From contig NZ_JAFBAR010000067.1 of NCBI RefSeq assembly GCF_019247635.1, positions 1-64,000 on the forward strand: a stretch of 64,000 nucleotides of DNA, written 5' to 3'. A model generated the notes under the pieces. It did not search any database, was not told the origin of the DNA, and was given only the letters and a program-made list of their open reading frames with translations. Within the stretch, counting starts at the first letter, position 1. Every line of letters starts with the position of its first letter. Below, in pieces: positions 50,804 to 59,188 of this stretch. The DNA comes from Mycobacterium sp. GTDB taxonomy: Bacteria; Actinomycetota; Actinomycetes; Mycobacteriales; Mycobacteriaceae. The position numbers and the translations under genes were made by a program.

Positions 50804-52333
50804 TTAGGACGGTTTGTTACGGACGTAGAGGCTACATCCGTCGCAGTCATTGATCGGGACACTCTGGAACCGCGTGCTGACCAGCTCGGCGAGTTCGGGA
50901 TAGAACCGTGCGAGGGCGAACTCCGGCGGCATCGTCGTGTTGCACGTGGTTGGTGGGCAGAGCTTCATGCTGGTGGCTTCGACGACGCAGTCCGCACCCT
51001 CGATCCCCGAGCGCACCACCGCCTCGGCCGTCCGTTTGTTGTCGGGAGTCAGGAAGTATGCGGTCACGTAAGGGATGGTGCTCTGCCAGTCCTGTGCGAT
51101 GTAGAGCTGAGCCGCCCAGCCCCAGACCACAACCTTGGACCGCGCTGGGCACACGCGTGCCATCGTGGGATTGCTTTCGACGGAATCTGGCGAGAAAGCG
51201 GCGAGAACTCTGTGAGGTGATGCGGCTCGTCCCTTGTCGATGACCCACCCGTTCACGAGCGCAACCATCAATGCCACCGCCACGCCACCGATCACCAGCC
51301 TTGGCGCAACCCGACGCGGGACCAGCGAGGCGCCAGGCTTGACCGGCATGGTGACGGCCAGGCCGCCGGCTCCGAACAGAAGTATGAGGTAGTGGGCGAA
51401 TCCCATGCCTCCCATGAGCACCGCCGTGAAGCCGCCGGCGACGAGAACGATACGTGCCACGTTGGACGACCTGTCGCTGTGCCTACCTAGCCAAATCAGG
51501 CCGGCGAGCCCAACCAGTAGGTAGTACTTCGGGGTGATGAGAGCGTGGAGCGTGCTAGCGACCTTCTGCAGCTGCGAGGGCCCACCCGCGTAAGCCGTCA
51601 GGAAAGACAGTTCCTGCGCGACCAAAGACCAGTTCGTCGCCGAGGAGGCCAACATCACGAGCATGACAACTGCTGCTGGCAGCGCGGCGCCCACCAGCCA
51701 CCAGAGCACCGCCACTGCGGCGCGCTTCACACCTGGGCGCAGCGCGATCAGCTGCGCTGCGAACCACGCCACCGCCAGCGGAGCCGCCTGGTACTTGGCC
51801 CCGACCGCGAGACCCGCGAGCACCCCGACGATCGCGAACAGCCATGGTCGGGCCACCAGTTGCCCGCGGGGCACCAACGCCGAAGCCACGATGAGCGACA
51901 CCGGAAAGTACTCCGTACTCAGCGCGTCGAAATCCGCGCGACCGCCCAACGGGTAAGTGATGGCGATCGGAAACCACCACACCATAATCGCCACGAATGC
52001 GGGTCCCCGACCGATGGCCCGCGAAGCGGCGACAAAAAGGCCGAAGGCGATGAGCGCCAGTAGAACCGCCGAGAGCAGGTGCGCGAATGCCAGTGTCAGC
52101 GGTGCGCCCAGTCCGCTGAGGCCGGCGAGGACGAGCGGGCCCACCGGCCCAGTGGTGCCGGTTTCCCAGGTGCTGAACGGAACGGGAGAATCACGCGCGG
52201 CGCGGGCCCAGGTCAAGAGTGCGGCTTCGTCAGGATTCAGGAAGCCCCACTCGCTGATCGCCGGGCTGCGCAGTACCAGGCTGCCCATGACGAGACCGGC
52301 CGCAACCAACGTGTACAGGACGGTGGGCCGCAT
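50804..52333 (-). CDS. ArnT/PMT-like GT-C membrane glycosyltransferase, 509 aa
   Basis: The protein has about 11-12 hydrophobic helices. The first periplasmic loop contains WGFLNPDEAALLTWARAARD, with the D-E pair typical of GT-C enzymes of the ArnT/PMT type, then STWETGTTGPVGPLVLAG. A C-terminal soluble part has several cysteines (CPARSK, ADCVVEATSMKLCPPTTC, CDGCS), which are unusual and may form disulfides outside the membrane. A longer in-frame version to 52528 seems non-coding. I take ATG 52333. It faces the other GT-C-like gene tail to tail. Confidence 0.75.
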   Translation of the reverse strand: MRPTVLYTLVAAGLVMGSLVLRSPAISEWGFLNPDEAALLTWARAARDSPVPFSTWETGTTGPVGPLVLAGLSGLGAPLTLAFAHLLSAVLLALIAFGLFVAASRAIGRGPAFVAIMVWWFPIAITYPLGGRADFDALSTEYFPVSLIVASALVPRGQLVARPWLFAIVGVLAGLAVGAKYQAAPLAVAWFAAQLIALRPGVKRAAVAVLWWLVGAALPAAVVMLVMLASSATNWSLVAQELSFLTAYAGGPSQLQKVASTLHALITPKYYLLVGLAGLIWLGRHSDRSSNVARIVLVAGGFTAVLMGGMGFAHYLILLFGAGGLAVTMPVKPGASLVPRRVAPRLVIGGVAVALMVALVNGWVIDKGRAASPHRVLAAFSPDSVESNPTMARVCPARSKVVVWGWAAQLYIAQDWQSTIPYVTAYFLTPDNKRTAEAVVRSGIEGADCVVEATSMKLCPPTTCNTTMPPEFALARFYPELAELVSTRFQSVPINDCDGCSLYVRNKPS

Positions 52334-52673
52334 GCGGAGATCGCGGATGGGAGACTCCTCTCGACTGCGTCCCAAGCCTATCGTGCGGCAAACGCGACTT
52401 AGCCGAGAATGATTGAGGAGGTGCCGGTCCTGCGGGCGCGCTGAACGCAACTCAGCGGCATTGATTCTGGATCGCGTCGGCCGGGTGATGTTCGGGTAAC
52501 GCACGGGCGATCTGGTCGGATTGGGCACGGCCAGGAGCCTGATCCAGTATGTTTCAGCTCATGACTCCGGTCCGTGGTGCGCTGCTGAAGCAGGTGGCGT
52601 CGTGCTGTGACCGCGAGCCGCGGGGGGCGTCATCGGTGCGGCCTCCTCCGCCGACGACGCGATCTACCGAACG
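52334..52673. other. Divergent promoter region of the GT-C and transketolase genes
   Basis: I see no gene in these 340 bases. The region separates the leftward GT-C gene from the rightward transketolase operon and must hold both promoters. No clear Shine-Dalgarno sequence precedes the transketolase start. No palindrome stands out. Confidence 0.45.
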
Positions 52674-53471
52674 ATGACGATGACGATGACCACTGGGCGA
52701 CCGCTCTGCGCGAACGACATTCGCGTGGCGCGTCAGCGGCTGCTCAAAATGCACTACGAGAGCGGTGTCGGACACATCGGCGGCAACCTGTCGTGCCTCG
52801 ACGCGATGCTGGTCGTGTTTCACGAGTACCTTCGCGAGCAGGACAGGTTCTTCTTGTCGAAGGGACATTCGGCTGGTGCCCTTTACACGACTCTGTGGAG
52901 TCTCGGGCGACTGGACGATCATGACCTGGAGTCTTTCCACCGGGACGACACCCTGCTCGCCGGGCATCCGCCAGCCGCAGGAATTCCCGAAATTCCTTTC
53001 GCAACAGGCAGTCTGGGCCACGGGCTATCACTCGCTGCGGGCACTGCGCTGGCGTTCCGGCTGAAGCGAACCGACGCGCGGGTGGTATGTCTGACTTCCG
53101 ACGGCGAATGGCAGGAGGGCTCGACGTGGGAGGGCTTGATCTTCGCCTCCCACCACCAGCTGGACAACTTGACCATCCTGGTCGATCACAACGGCCTCCA
53201 GGGTTTCGGATCCACCACCGAAGTTGCCAGCATGTCGCCGTTGTGGCAGCGGTTGCAGGGATTTGACGTCGATATCGATGTCGTCGACGGGCACGACGCA
53301 AGCGCGATACGCAGGGCGTTGGCGACCCCGTGCAGCCGGCTCAGGGTGATCGTCCTGCGCACGGTCAAGGGCCATGGTGTCAGCTTCATGGAACACGAAA
53401 TGAAGTGGCACTACCTACCGCTCAGCGCGGAACTCTACCAGCAGGCGATTGACGAGATCGGGCACCAATGA
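52674..53471 (+). CDS. Transketolase-like TPP subunit, N-terminal half
   Basis: The 265-residue protein corresponds to the TPP-binding (PP) domain of transketolase. It has the HIGGNLSCLDAMLVV segment, the FFLSKGHSAGALYTTLW segment and the TPP motif LTSDGEWQEGSTWEG ending HQLDNLTILVDHNG. In the motif the first Gly of GDG is Ser, which is tolerated in some relatives. Such split subunits occur in pentose or natural-product pathways. The start is within three ATGACG copies, so the precise first codon is uncertain. It overlaps the C-terminal subunit gene by four bases. Confidence 0.92.
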   Translation: MTMTMTTGRPLCANDIRVARQRLLKMHYESGVGHIGGNLSCLDAMLVVFHEYLREQDRFFLSKGHSAGALYTTLWSLGRLDDHDLESFHRDDTLLAGHPPAAGIPEIPFATGSLGHGLSLAAGTALAFRLKRTDARVVCLTSDGEWQEGSTWEGLIFASHHQLDNLTILVDHNGLQGFGSTTEVASMSPLWQRLQGFDVDIDVVDGHDASAIRRALATPCSRLRVIVLRTVKGHGVSFMEHEMKWHYLPLSAELYQQAIDEIGHQ

Positions 53472-54379
53472 GAAAGCAGCTCTGCGACGCGCTGGTCGCC
53501 CGATCGGTCAAAGAGAACGACATGGTTTTCCTCACCGGCGATCTCGGCTTCAACGCCCTTGAGCCGCTGCAGAACGCGATGGGTGAACGGTTCATCAATG
53601 CTGGTGTCGCCGAGCAGAATATGATCACCGTCGCCGCCGCGCTCGCCGCCCAGCACCTGGAGGTCTGGGTCTACAGCATCGCGCCGTTCATGTATGCACG
53701 CCCGTTCGAGCAGATCCGCAATGACATTTGTTTCCACCACCTTCCGGTGAAACTGATCGGCAACGGCGGCGGTTACGGATACGGTGTGATGGGCCCGACC
53801 CACCACGCGGTCGACGACTACGGTGCACTGCTCACCCTGCCCGGCATGACCGCGATCGTTCCCACCTTCAATGAAGACGTCGAAGCAGTTGTGGCGCTTG
53901 CCGGTTCGGCCGAGAATCCGGCATACGTGCGCGTGGGAATGGGCGAGCCTCCCCCGGGATGGACGGTGCCTCCATTCCAGCCGTGGCGGGAGCTGACCAC
54001 GGGAGAGGGCCCGACGGTGATCGGGGTTGGCGCGGTGGTCGGCTCGTACGTGGGGTGCTTCGAAGCCATGCCGGCCGAGCAGCGGCCCAATCTCTGGGTC
54101 GTCGGCGAATTGCCGCTGGAAAGCAACCCGATCCCGGAGAAGTTGCTGACGAAGCTCAATTCGTCAGGGCGGCTCATCGCGGTCGAAGAGCACGTTCGCC
54201 AAGGATCTTTCGCGTCGCAGCTGATTCTGAGCCTGAGCGAGCACGGATGCACGCCGAAGCGATTTACACATTTGTGTGCGCGCGCACACAGCTTTGGTCG
54301 CTACGGTTCGCAGAAGTTCATGCGGGCGCAGTCAGGGCTCGACCAGACAACGATGTTGTCCGCGTTGGCGAGTGTCTGA
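53468..54379 (+). CDS. Transketolase-like TPP subunit, C-terminal half
   Basis: The 303-residue protein has the Pyr domain with the activating Glu in FINAGVAEQNMITVAAALA, a phosphate-region YGYGVMGPTHHAVDDYG segment and the C-terminal transketolase domain with RLIAVEEHVRQGSFAS. It completes the split transketolase with the preceding subunit. An active enzyme would move a two-carbon ketol unit onto an aldehyde or keto sugar. The substrate is unknown. The linked epimerase and glycosyltransferase suggest an unusual sugar. Two bases separate its stop from the next ATG. Confidence 0.92.
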   Translation: MRKQLCDALVARSVKENDMVFLTGDLGFNALEPLQNAMGERFINAGVAEQNMITVAAALAAQHLEVWVYSIAPFMYARPFEQIRNDICFHHLPVKLIGNGGGYGYGVMGPTHHAVDDYGALLTLPGMTAIVPTFNEDVEAVVALAGSAENPAYVRVGMGEPPPGWTVPPFQPWRELTTGEGPTVIGVGAVVGSYVGCFEAMPAEQRPNLWVVGELPLESNPIPEKLLTKLNSSGRLIAVEEHVRQGSFASQLILSLSEHGCTPKRFTHLCARAHSFGRYGSQKFMRAQSGLDQTTMLSALASV

Positions 54380-54381
54380 CG

Positions 54382-56373
54382 ATGGATTCGCTCGAATCGA
54401 ACATCCGCGCGCTCAAGGGCCCGATCCTGGTGACCGGCGCGTCGGGCTTCGTGGGTGCAAATCTGTTCAAGAAGCTGTACGGCATTCGCGACGACGTGTA
54501 TGCGATCGTGCACGGCGACAAGGGGTGGCGGCTGCGCGAGGTGCCGGACGAGCAGACCATCGAGGTCGACCTGAACGACTACGTGCTGACCAGGCACCTT
54601 GTCGACAGTTCGGCGCCGCAGACGGTATTCCATTGCGCCGCTTACGGCGCGTACTCGTTCGAGGACGACGCCACCCTGATCTACCAGACGAACTTTCAGT
54701 CGGCGGTCAATCTGGTCGACCGCCTCTCGTCGCGATCGTTCACCGCGTTCGTGAGCGCCGGTAGTTCGTCCGAATACGGGACGAACTGCACGGCACCAAC
54801 GGAAGACAGCCTTTGCGAGCCCAATAGCCCGTACGCCGTTTCGAAGGTAGCGATTGCCAATTACCTGCATTACATGGGCAAGCAGCAGAGCTTTCCGGCG
54901 GTGAACCTCCGGCTCTACTCGGTGTACGGGCCGCTGGAAGACACGTCGCGTCTGCTTCCGACGCTGCTGCGCGAAGCGTCGGCCGGGAGGCTGCCGCCGC
55001 TGGTGGATCCGAGGACCTCGCGTGACTTCGTCCACGTCGACGACGTGTGCGAAGCATTCGTTCTGTCCGCGACACGGATCCACCCAGGGCTATACGGCGA
55101 GAGCATCAACATTGGCACCGGAGCCAAGACCACGATCGGTGACCTGGTCGAGCTCACCCGAGAGATCTTCCACATCGAGGCCGAACCGCAATTCGGCTCG
55201 ATGGAAGGACGGTCGTGGGACGTCCCCGACTGGTACTCCGATCCTGCCAAGGCCTCGCGTGAGATTGGCTGGAGCGCACGCACCACCCTCGAGGACGGGT
55301 TGGTGTCGATGTCGAAATGGGTTGACAGCCTTAGTGATCGGCAGATGGCAGCGGCGACCAAAAAGGGAAGCATGGGTCGCCGGCGCAGCGTGTCAGCGGT
55401 CATCGCGTGCTACAAAGACGCCCAGGCCATACCCGTGATGCACAAACGGCTGTCCGCGACGTTCAATCAGCTCGACGTCGACTACGAAATCATCTTCGTC
55501 AACGACGGAAGCCCGGACGACAGCGCCGACGTGATCCGCGAGATCAGCAAGGGAGACCATCACGTAGTTGGGATCACCCATTCACGAAACTACGGGTCGC
55601 AGATGGCATTTCGCAGCGGGATGGAGCTTTCGACGATGGATGGTGTCGTCTTGCTCGACGGCGACCTGCAAGACCCGCCCGAGCTGATTTCTGAATTTTA
55701 CGCGAACTGGGAGGCCGGCTACGACGTCGTCTACGGAAGGCGCATCAAGCGTGAGATGCCATGGCACCGTGGCCTGGAGTACAAGCTCTTCTATCGACTG
55801 TTCGCCAGATACAGCTACGTGAACATCCCGCTTGACGCGGGGGACTTCTCGCTGATGGACCGGCGGGTGGTGCGATGGTTGCTCAATTGCCCGGAACGCG
55901 ATTTGTTCATGCGTGGCCTGCGCGCCTACGTCGGCTTCAAACAGACCGGCGTCGACTATGTCCGGCCCGAGCGGATGTTCGGGCGCTCGACCAACAGCTT
56001 CACGAAGAACATCGACTGGGCCAAGAAGGCGATCTTCTCCTTCAGCAACGCTCCACTGACCATGCTGACAAACGCCGGAATCATTTCACTGGCAGTGTCG
56101 TTGGTAGCCGCGGTGGTCGTATTCCTGCTTCGGGTGTTCGTGCCCCACCTGGCACCTCAGGGCGTGACGACTGTTCTACTCGTCACGCTCATATTTGGTT
56201 CCTTCAATCTCTTCGCAATCGGCATAGTCGGTGAATACGTATCGAAGATCATGACCGAGGTGAAAGAGCGGCCCCGCTTGATCAGGGCCTCGCTGATCCG
56301 CAACGGAGAACACACGGAGTTGCTGCCCGACGGTAAGGCCATGAAGGTTTCGGCTACGGAAGATCGACGATGA
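54382..56373 (+). CDS. Fused NAD-dependent sugar epimerase/dehydratase and GT2 glycosyltransferase
   Basis: The protein is 663 residues from ATG 54382. Residues 1-325 form an extended SDR: TGASGFVGANL near 16-26, the catalytic Y151 and K155 in SPYAVSKVA, and a substrate segment RDFVHVDDVCEAFV. Residues about 335-663 are a GT2 enzyme with AVIACYKDAQAI, FVNDGSPDDSA and LLDGDLQDPPEL, and two membrane helices near 570-620, as in ArnC/GtrB enzymes. The frame is open through the junction with no frameshift, so it reads as a real fusion. It could make a modified sugar and transfer it to a polyprenyl phosphate. Confidence 0.9.
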   Translation: MDSLESNIRALKGPILVTGASGFVGANLFKKLYGIRDDVYAIVHGDKGWRLREVPDEQTIEVDLNDYVLTRHLVDSSAPQTVFHCAAYGAYSFEDDATLIYQTNFQSAVNLVDRLSSRSFTAFVSAGSSSEYGTNCTAPTEDSLCEPNSPYAVSKVAIANYLHYMGKQQSFPAVNLRLYSVYGPLEDTSRLLPTLLREASAGRLPPLVDPRTSRDFVHVDDVCEAFVLSATRIHPGLYGESINIGTGAKTTIGDLVELTREIFHIEAEPQFGSMEGRSWDVPDWYSDPAKASREIGWSARTTLEDGLVSMSKWVDSLSDRQMAAATKKGSMGRRRSVSAVIACYKDAQAIPVMHKRLSATFNQLDVDYEIIFVNDGSPDDSADVIREISKGDHHVVGITHSRNYGSQMAFRSGMELSTMDGVVLLDGDLQDPPELISEFYANWEAGYDVVYGRRIKREMPWHRGLEYKLFYRLFARYSYVNIPLDAGDFSLMDRRVVRWLLNCPERDLFMRGLRAYVGFKQTGVDYVRPERMFGRSTNSFTKNIDWAKKAIFSFSNAPLTMLTNAGIISLAVSLVAAVVVFLLRVFVPHLAPQGVTTVLLVTLIFGSFNLFAIGIVGEYVSKIMTEVKERPRLIRASLIRNGEHTELLPDGKAMKVSATEDRR

Positions 56374-57284
56374 GTTCGAAGCGATGTTGCCCCGTCTGTG
56401 GGGCTGGGTCGCTGCACGCGCGGTCGTTTCTCGGAAGCAACGTCGATCCACAGCGCCTGGACCAATTCAGCTACGCGTCCCGCAAGACGCCGGAATACAT
56501 GAACCTTAACCTCGTGCAGTGCCTGAAGTGCGATTTGGTGTACGCCGACGAGCCCCCCAGCCAAGACGATCTGGCACACGCCTACCACCTTGCCGATTAC
56601 GACAGCGCCGAAGAGGCCGATGATGCCGCGGCGACGTACATTCGCGCCATGCAACCACTATTGGCTGCGCTGCCCATGCGGGAATCCGCGCTCGAAATCG
56701 GTACGGGCACCGGAGCCTTGCTGGATCGCCTGGCGCACCAGGGATTTACCAAGTTGGTGGGCGTGGAGCCCTCCGCCGCGGCCATCGACGCGGCCCCGCC
56801 GCACCGCCGGCCCTGGATCCGCCAGGGCGTGTTCGAAGAGCAGGATTTCGAACCTGAGTCGTTCGACTTGATCTGTTGCTTCATGACGATGGAGCACGTG
56901 TTGGACCCAAAAGTCATCGCGGCTGCCGCGTTGCGGCTACTCCGCCCAGGCGGGGCCTTCGTCACGGTGACCCACGACTATCGCGGCCGGCTCAATCGCT
57001 TGCTCGGGAGACGGTCGCCGATCATCGACATCGAGCACATGCAGCTGTTCTCGGACTCCAGCATCCGAATCCTTTTCGAGACAACGGGCTACAGTAACGT
57101 TCGAGTCGAGCGCCTCATCAATCGGTACGCGTTCCGGTACTGGTGGCGGTTGGCGCCCGCGCCAGGACCCATCAAGCGGGCGGTGGCCAAGAGCGCCGAG
57201 GTCGTCCGTTTCGACCGGGTCAAGCTCGGTGTGGACGTCGGCAATGCGATAACAAGCGGCGTGAAGCCCACTGACTCGACCTGA
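56370..57284 (+). CDS. Zinc-finger-type SAM methyltransferase
   Basis: The N-terminus has CCPVCGAGS and, about 50 residues later, QCLKCDLVY, a Cys4 zinc site seen in the sugar C-methyltransferase-like group. The SAM domain has motif I ALEIGTGTGALLDRL, the VGVEPSA acidic residue, FDLICCFMTMEHVLD and LLRPGGAF. The 304-residue length is shorter than the TylC3-type C-methyltransferases (about 410 residues). It overlaps the fusion gene stop by four bases (ATGA), so is co-translated and likely acts on the sugar made by that operon. Confidence 0.85.
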   Translation: MSSKRCCPVCGAGSLHARSFLGSNVDPQRLDQFSYASRKTPEYMNLNLVQCLKCDLVYADEPPSQDDLAHAYHLADYDSAEEADDAAATYIRAMQPLLAALPMRESALEIGTGTGALLDRLAHQGFTKLVGVEPSAAAIDAAPPHRRPWIRQGVFEEQDFEPESFDLICCFMTMEHVLDPKVIAAAALRLLRPGGAFVTVTHDYRGRLNRLLGRRSPIIDIEHMQLFSDSSIRILFETTGYSNVRVERLINRYAFRYWWRLAPAPGPIKRAVAKSAEVVRFDRVKLGVDVGNAITSGVKPTDST

Positions 57285-57289
57285 CGAGG

Positions 57290-58039
57290 CTACGGCTTCT
57301 GGTACAGAATTAGGTTCGTTCCGCACGTCACCTGACGAATCAGGGGTGTCGATTCGGCTCGCGGTTCCAGCTTCGCCAATGCCTTGGCCGCCGACGTCGG
57401 AAAGAAATAAGGAACGAGGCAGAAGTACTTCTGCGCAACGACGGACATGCCGGCATGAGCAAACCAGCGGTTGAGCGCCGGCGGCCAGTAGGACTTTTCG
57501 TCATGTTCGCGGTGATAGGCAGATACCTTCTCTATCACCTTCAACGCCGGATTGAAGCCGTTGGGCTCAAGCACCAGGACCGACTTGAATTGGCTTGCAA
57601 GGTGATTGATCGCCAATTGGGGTCGGTCCAAGTGGTGCAGAACGCCGAATATGACGGCTACGTCCTCGCCCTTGGATTCGACGTCATAGATATTTCCGAC
57701 TTCGAAAGCGACCGAATCTGTTGCATCGGAAGGGATTTGCTTCTGGGCCGCCGCAATCGCATTCGATGCCGGGTCGATGCCTCGTACTCCGGCGGGACCG
57801 AAAAGTCGGAAGATTTCCAGCGAGTGCGTTCCGTCCCCACAGCCGATGTCCGCCAACCGGATCGACCGCGGAAAGTTCTCCGCCAGCATGCGGATCACTT
57901 CGTCAGTCTGGCGGCCGCCCGCATGCTGCGACGACCAACGGTCATTCGTTGTATAGACGTAGCCCCCACGCTCAGAGGTGTCCGCATCGAATGCGGCAAC
58001 GCTCCGCTCAAGTGGGCGATGCGATGGTCCGACCATCAT
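57290..58039 (-). CDS. SAM-dependent methyltransferase, 249 aa
   Basis: The enzyme has motif I LADIGCGDGTHSLEI, VRGIDPASNA for the strand-two acidic residue, and AVIFGVLHHLDRP. The C-terminal half is rich in aromatic residues (YFCLVPYFFP). It is a class I methyltransferase of small-molecule type. It is convergent with the previous methyltransferase with five bases between the ends. Two adjacent ATGs are possible starts, without a good ribosome site. A role in methylating a LOS sugar is inferred from context only. Confidence 0.8.
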   Translation of the reverse strand: MMVGPSHRPLERSVAAFDADTSERGGYVYTTNDRWSSQHAGGRQTDEVIRMLAENFPRSIRLADIGCGDGTHSLEIFRLFGPAGVRGIDPASNAIAAAQKQIPSDATDSVAFEVGNIYDVESKGEDVAVIFGVLHHLDRPQLAINHLASQFKSVLVLEPNGFNPALKVIEKVSAYHREHDEKSYWPPALNRWFAHAGMSVVAQKYFCLVPYFFPTSAAKALAKLEPRAESTPLIRQVTCGTNLILYQKP

Positions 58040-58135
58040 TCGAACATACCGTGGGCGGCCGCGCGAGGGGCCACATCGACCGGATTAGCCTTTTCCCCGC
58101 CGGCCGTTCGGGTGGGAGGTTGCTGCCGTGGCCGC

Positions 58136-58918
58136 CTAGCCCGCGCTGGCGAACACCGTGTAGCCGAGGCAATCGTCCCCACCCTGCCGGCGCAGACTTC
58201 TTTGGCCAACGAGTGCCACGCCGAGCAGGATCGGCGCCAGGACCAGGCCCAACAGCCGGCGCAGTAGGGAGAGGCCTTCGCCCTGCGGTAGTAGAAACGG
58301 AAGCATCAAGGCAATCACTTTGGCACATGCCACCGTCAACTCGTTGCCCCTGGCAAGCACCAGGACATCCGAGAAATCGTTTCGCTCCAAGAGCATGCGC
58401 AGCGCGGACGGGGTGAAACGCCAGTAGTCGTGGGGTATGTAGTGCCATCGTGCGGCGAAAGGGACGGTGAGGATGAGCTGGCCCCCGTCGCGCAAGACGC
58501 GTCGGGCTTGGGCAAGGAACGCGTCGGGGTCGGCAATGTGTTCAAGGGTTTCGGTCGCCAGCAGGTGGTCAACTGAATTGTCAGCCGCCGGCCATTCGTC
58601 GCCGGTGAAGTAGTCGGTGCCTGGCACCTCGTAACCGAATCGCTCACGCGCGTCGGCGGTGTCGATGGCACGGTATCTTGCCTGGGGGTTGACCAGCGGC
58701 CGGTAGGGCTGGGCACCCGCACCCACGTCGAGGACCGTTCCGGTCGCCCCCTTCAAAGGGGACTTGAGATCCCGCCAGATTGACGCGGCCTGCAGGTCCA
58801 ACAGACGGCGCACTCGCGACAGAACCCTGCCTCGTCGGCTCGCTGTGTCGGCAAACGACGGGGGCTGCCAGCGCTCGTCGCTCCGAAGCGCCTCATTGCG
58901 GCGGACGAGGGCAGACAT
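58136..58918 (-). CDS. SAM-dependent methyltransferase with hydrophobic tail
   Basis: The 260-residue protein has motif I TVLDVGAGAQPYRPL, ATETLEHIADPDAFL and LRDGGQLILTVP, then HDYWRFTPSALRMLL. A hydrophobic C-terminal stretch of about 60 residues (VIALMLPFLLPQ, LLGLVLAPILLGVALVG) suggests membrane attachment. I chose ATG 58918, which is preceded by AAGGGA within an upstream in-frame codon run. It is the same strand as the previous methyltransferase with 96 bp between. Attachment to the membrane would fit a lipid-linked glycan substrate. Confidence 0.82.
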   Translation of the reverse strand: MSALVRRNEALRSDERWQPPSFADTASRRGRVLSRVRRLLDLQAASIWRDLKSPLKGATGTVLDVGAGAQPYRPLVNPQARYRAIDTADARERFGYEVPGTDYFTGDEWPAADNSVDHLLATETLEHIADPDAFLAQARRVLRDGGQLILTVPFAARWHYIPHDYWRFTPSALRMLLERNDFSDVLVLARGNELTVACAKVIALMLPFLLPQGEGLSLLRRLLGLVLAPILLGVALVGQRSLRRQGGDDCLGYTVFASAG

Positions 58919-59188
58919 CGTTGGTCCCTTCATCCTTGGGGAATGACATGGTCATCCGGTCATCAAAGGCATCCTGCGGCGTTCAGAACGCAGCTCCAAC
59001 CGTACCCGAGCGGTGTGCGCTTGAATCGCGCTTGCGCGGGTTCTGCCCCGCAGACTTTTGTTGCCGAGTAACGTTGCCGACCGTGGGGATCGCCGGGTGT
59101 CGGGCATCTTGGGCAATCGCCGTGGCGCGTCAAATCTCTTCGCCGGCAACAGCTTCGGCTACAGTTGGTGAGCTAGAGGCACTCGGCC

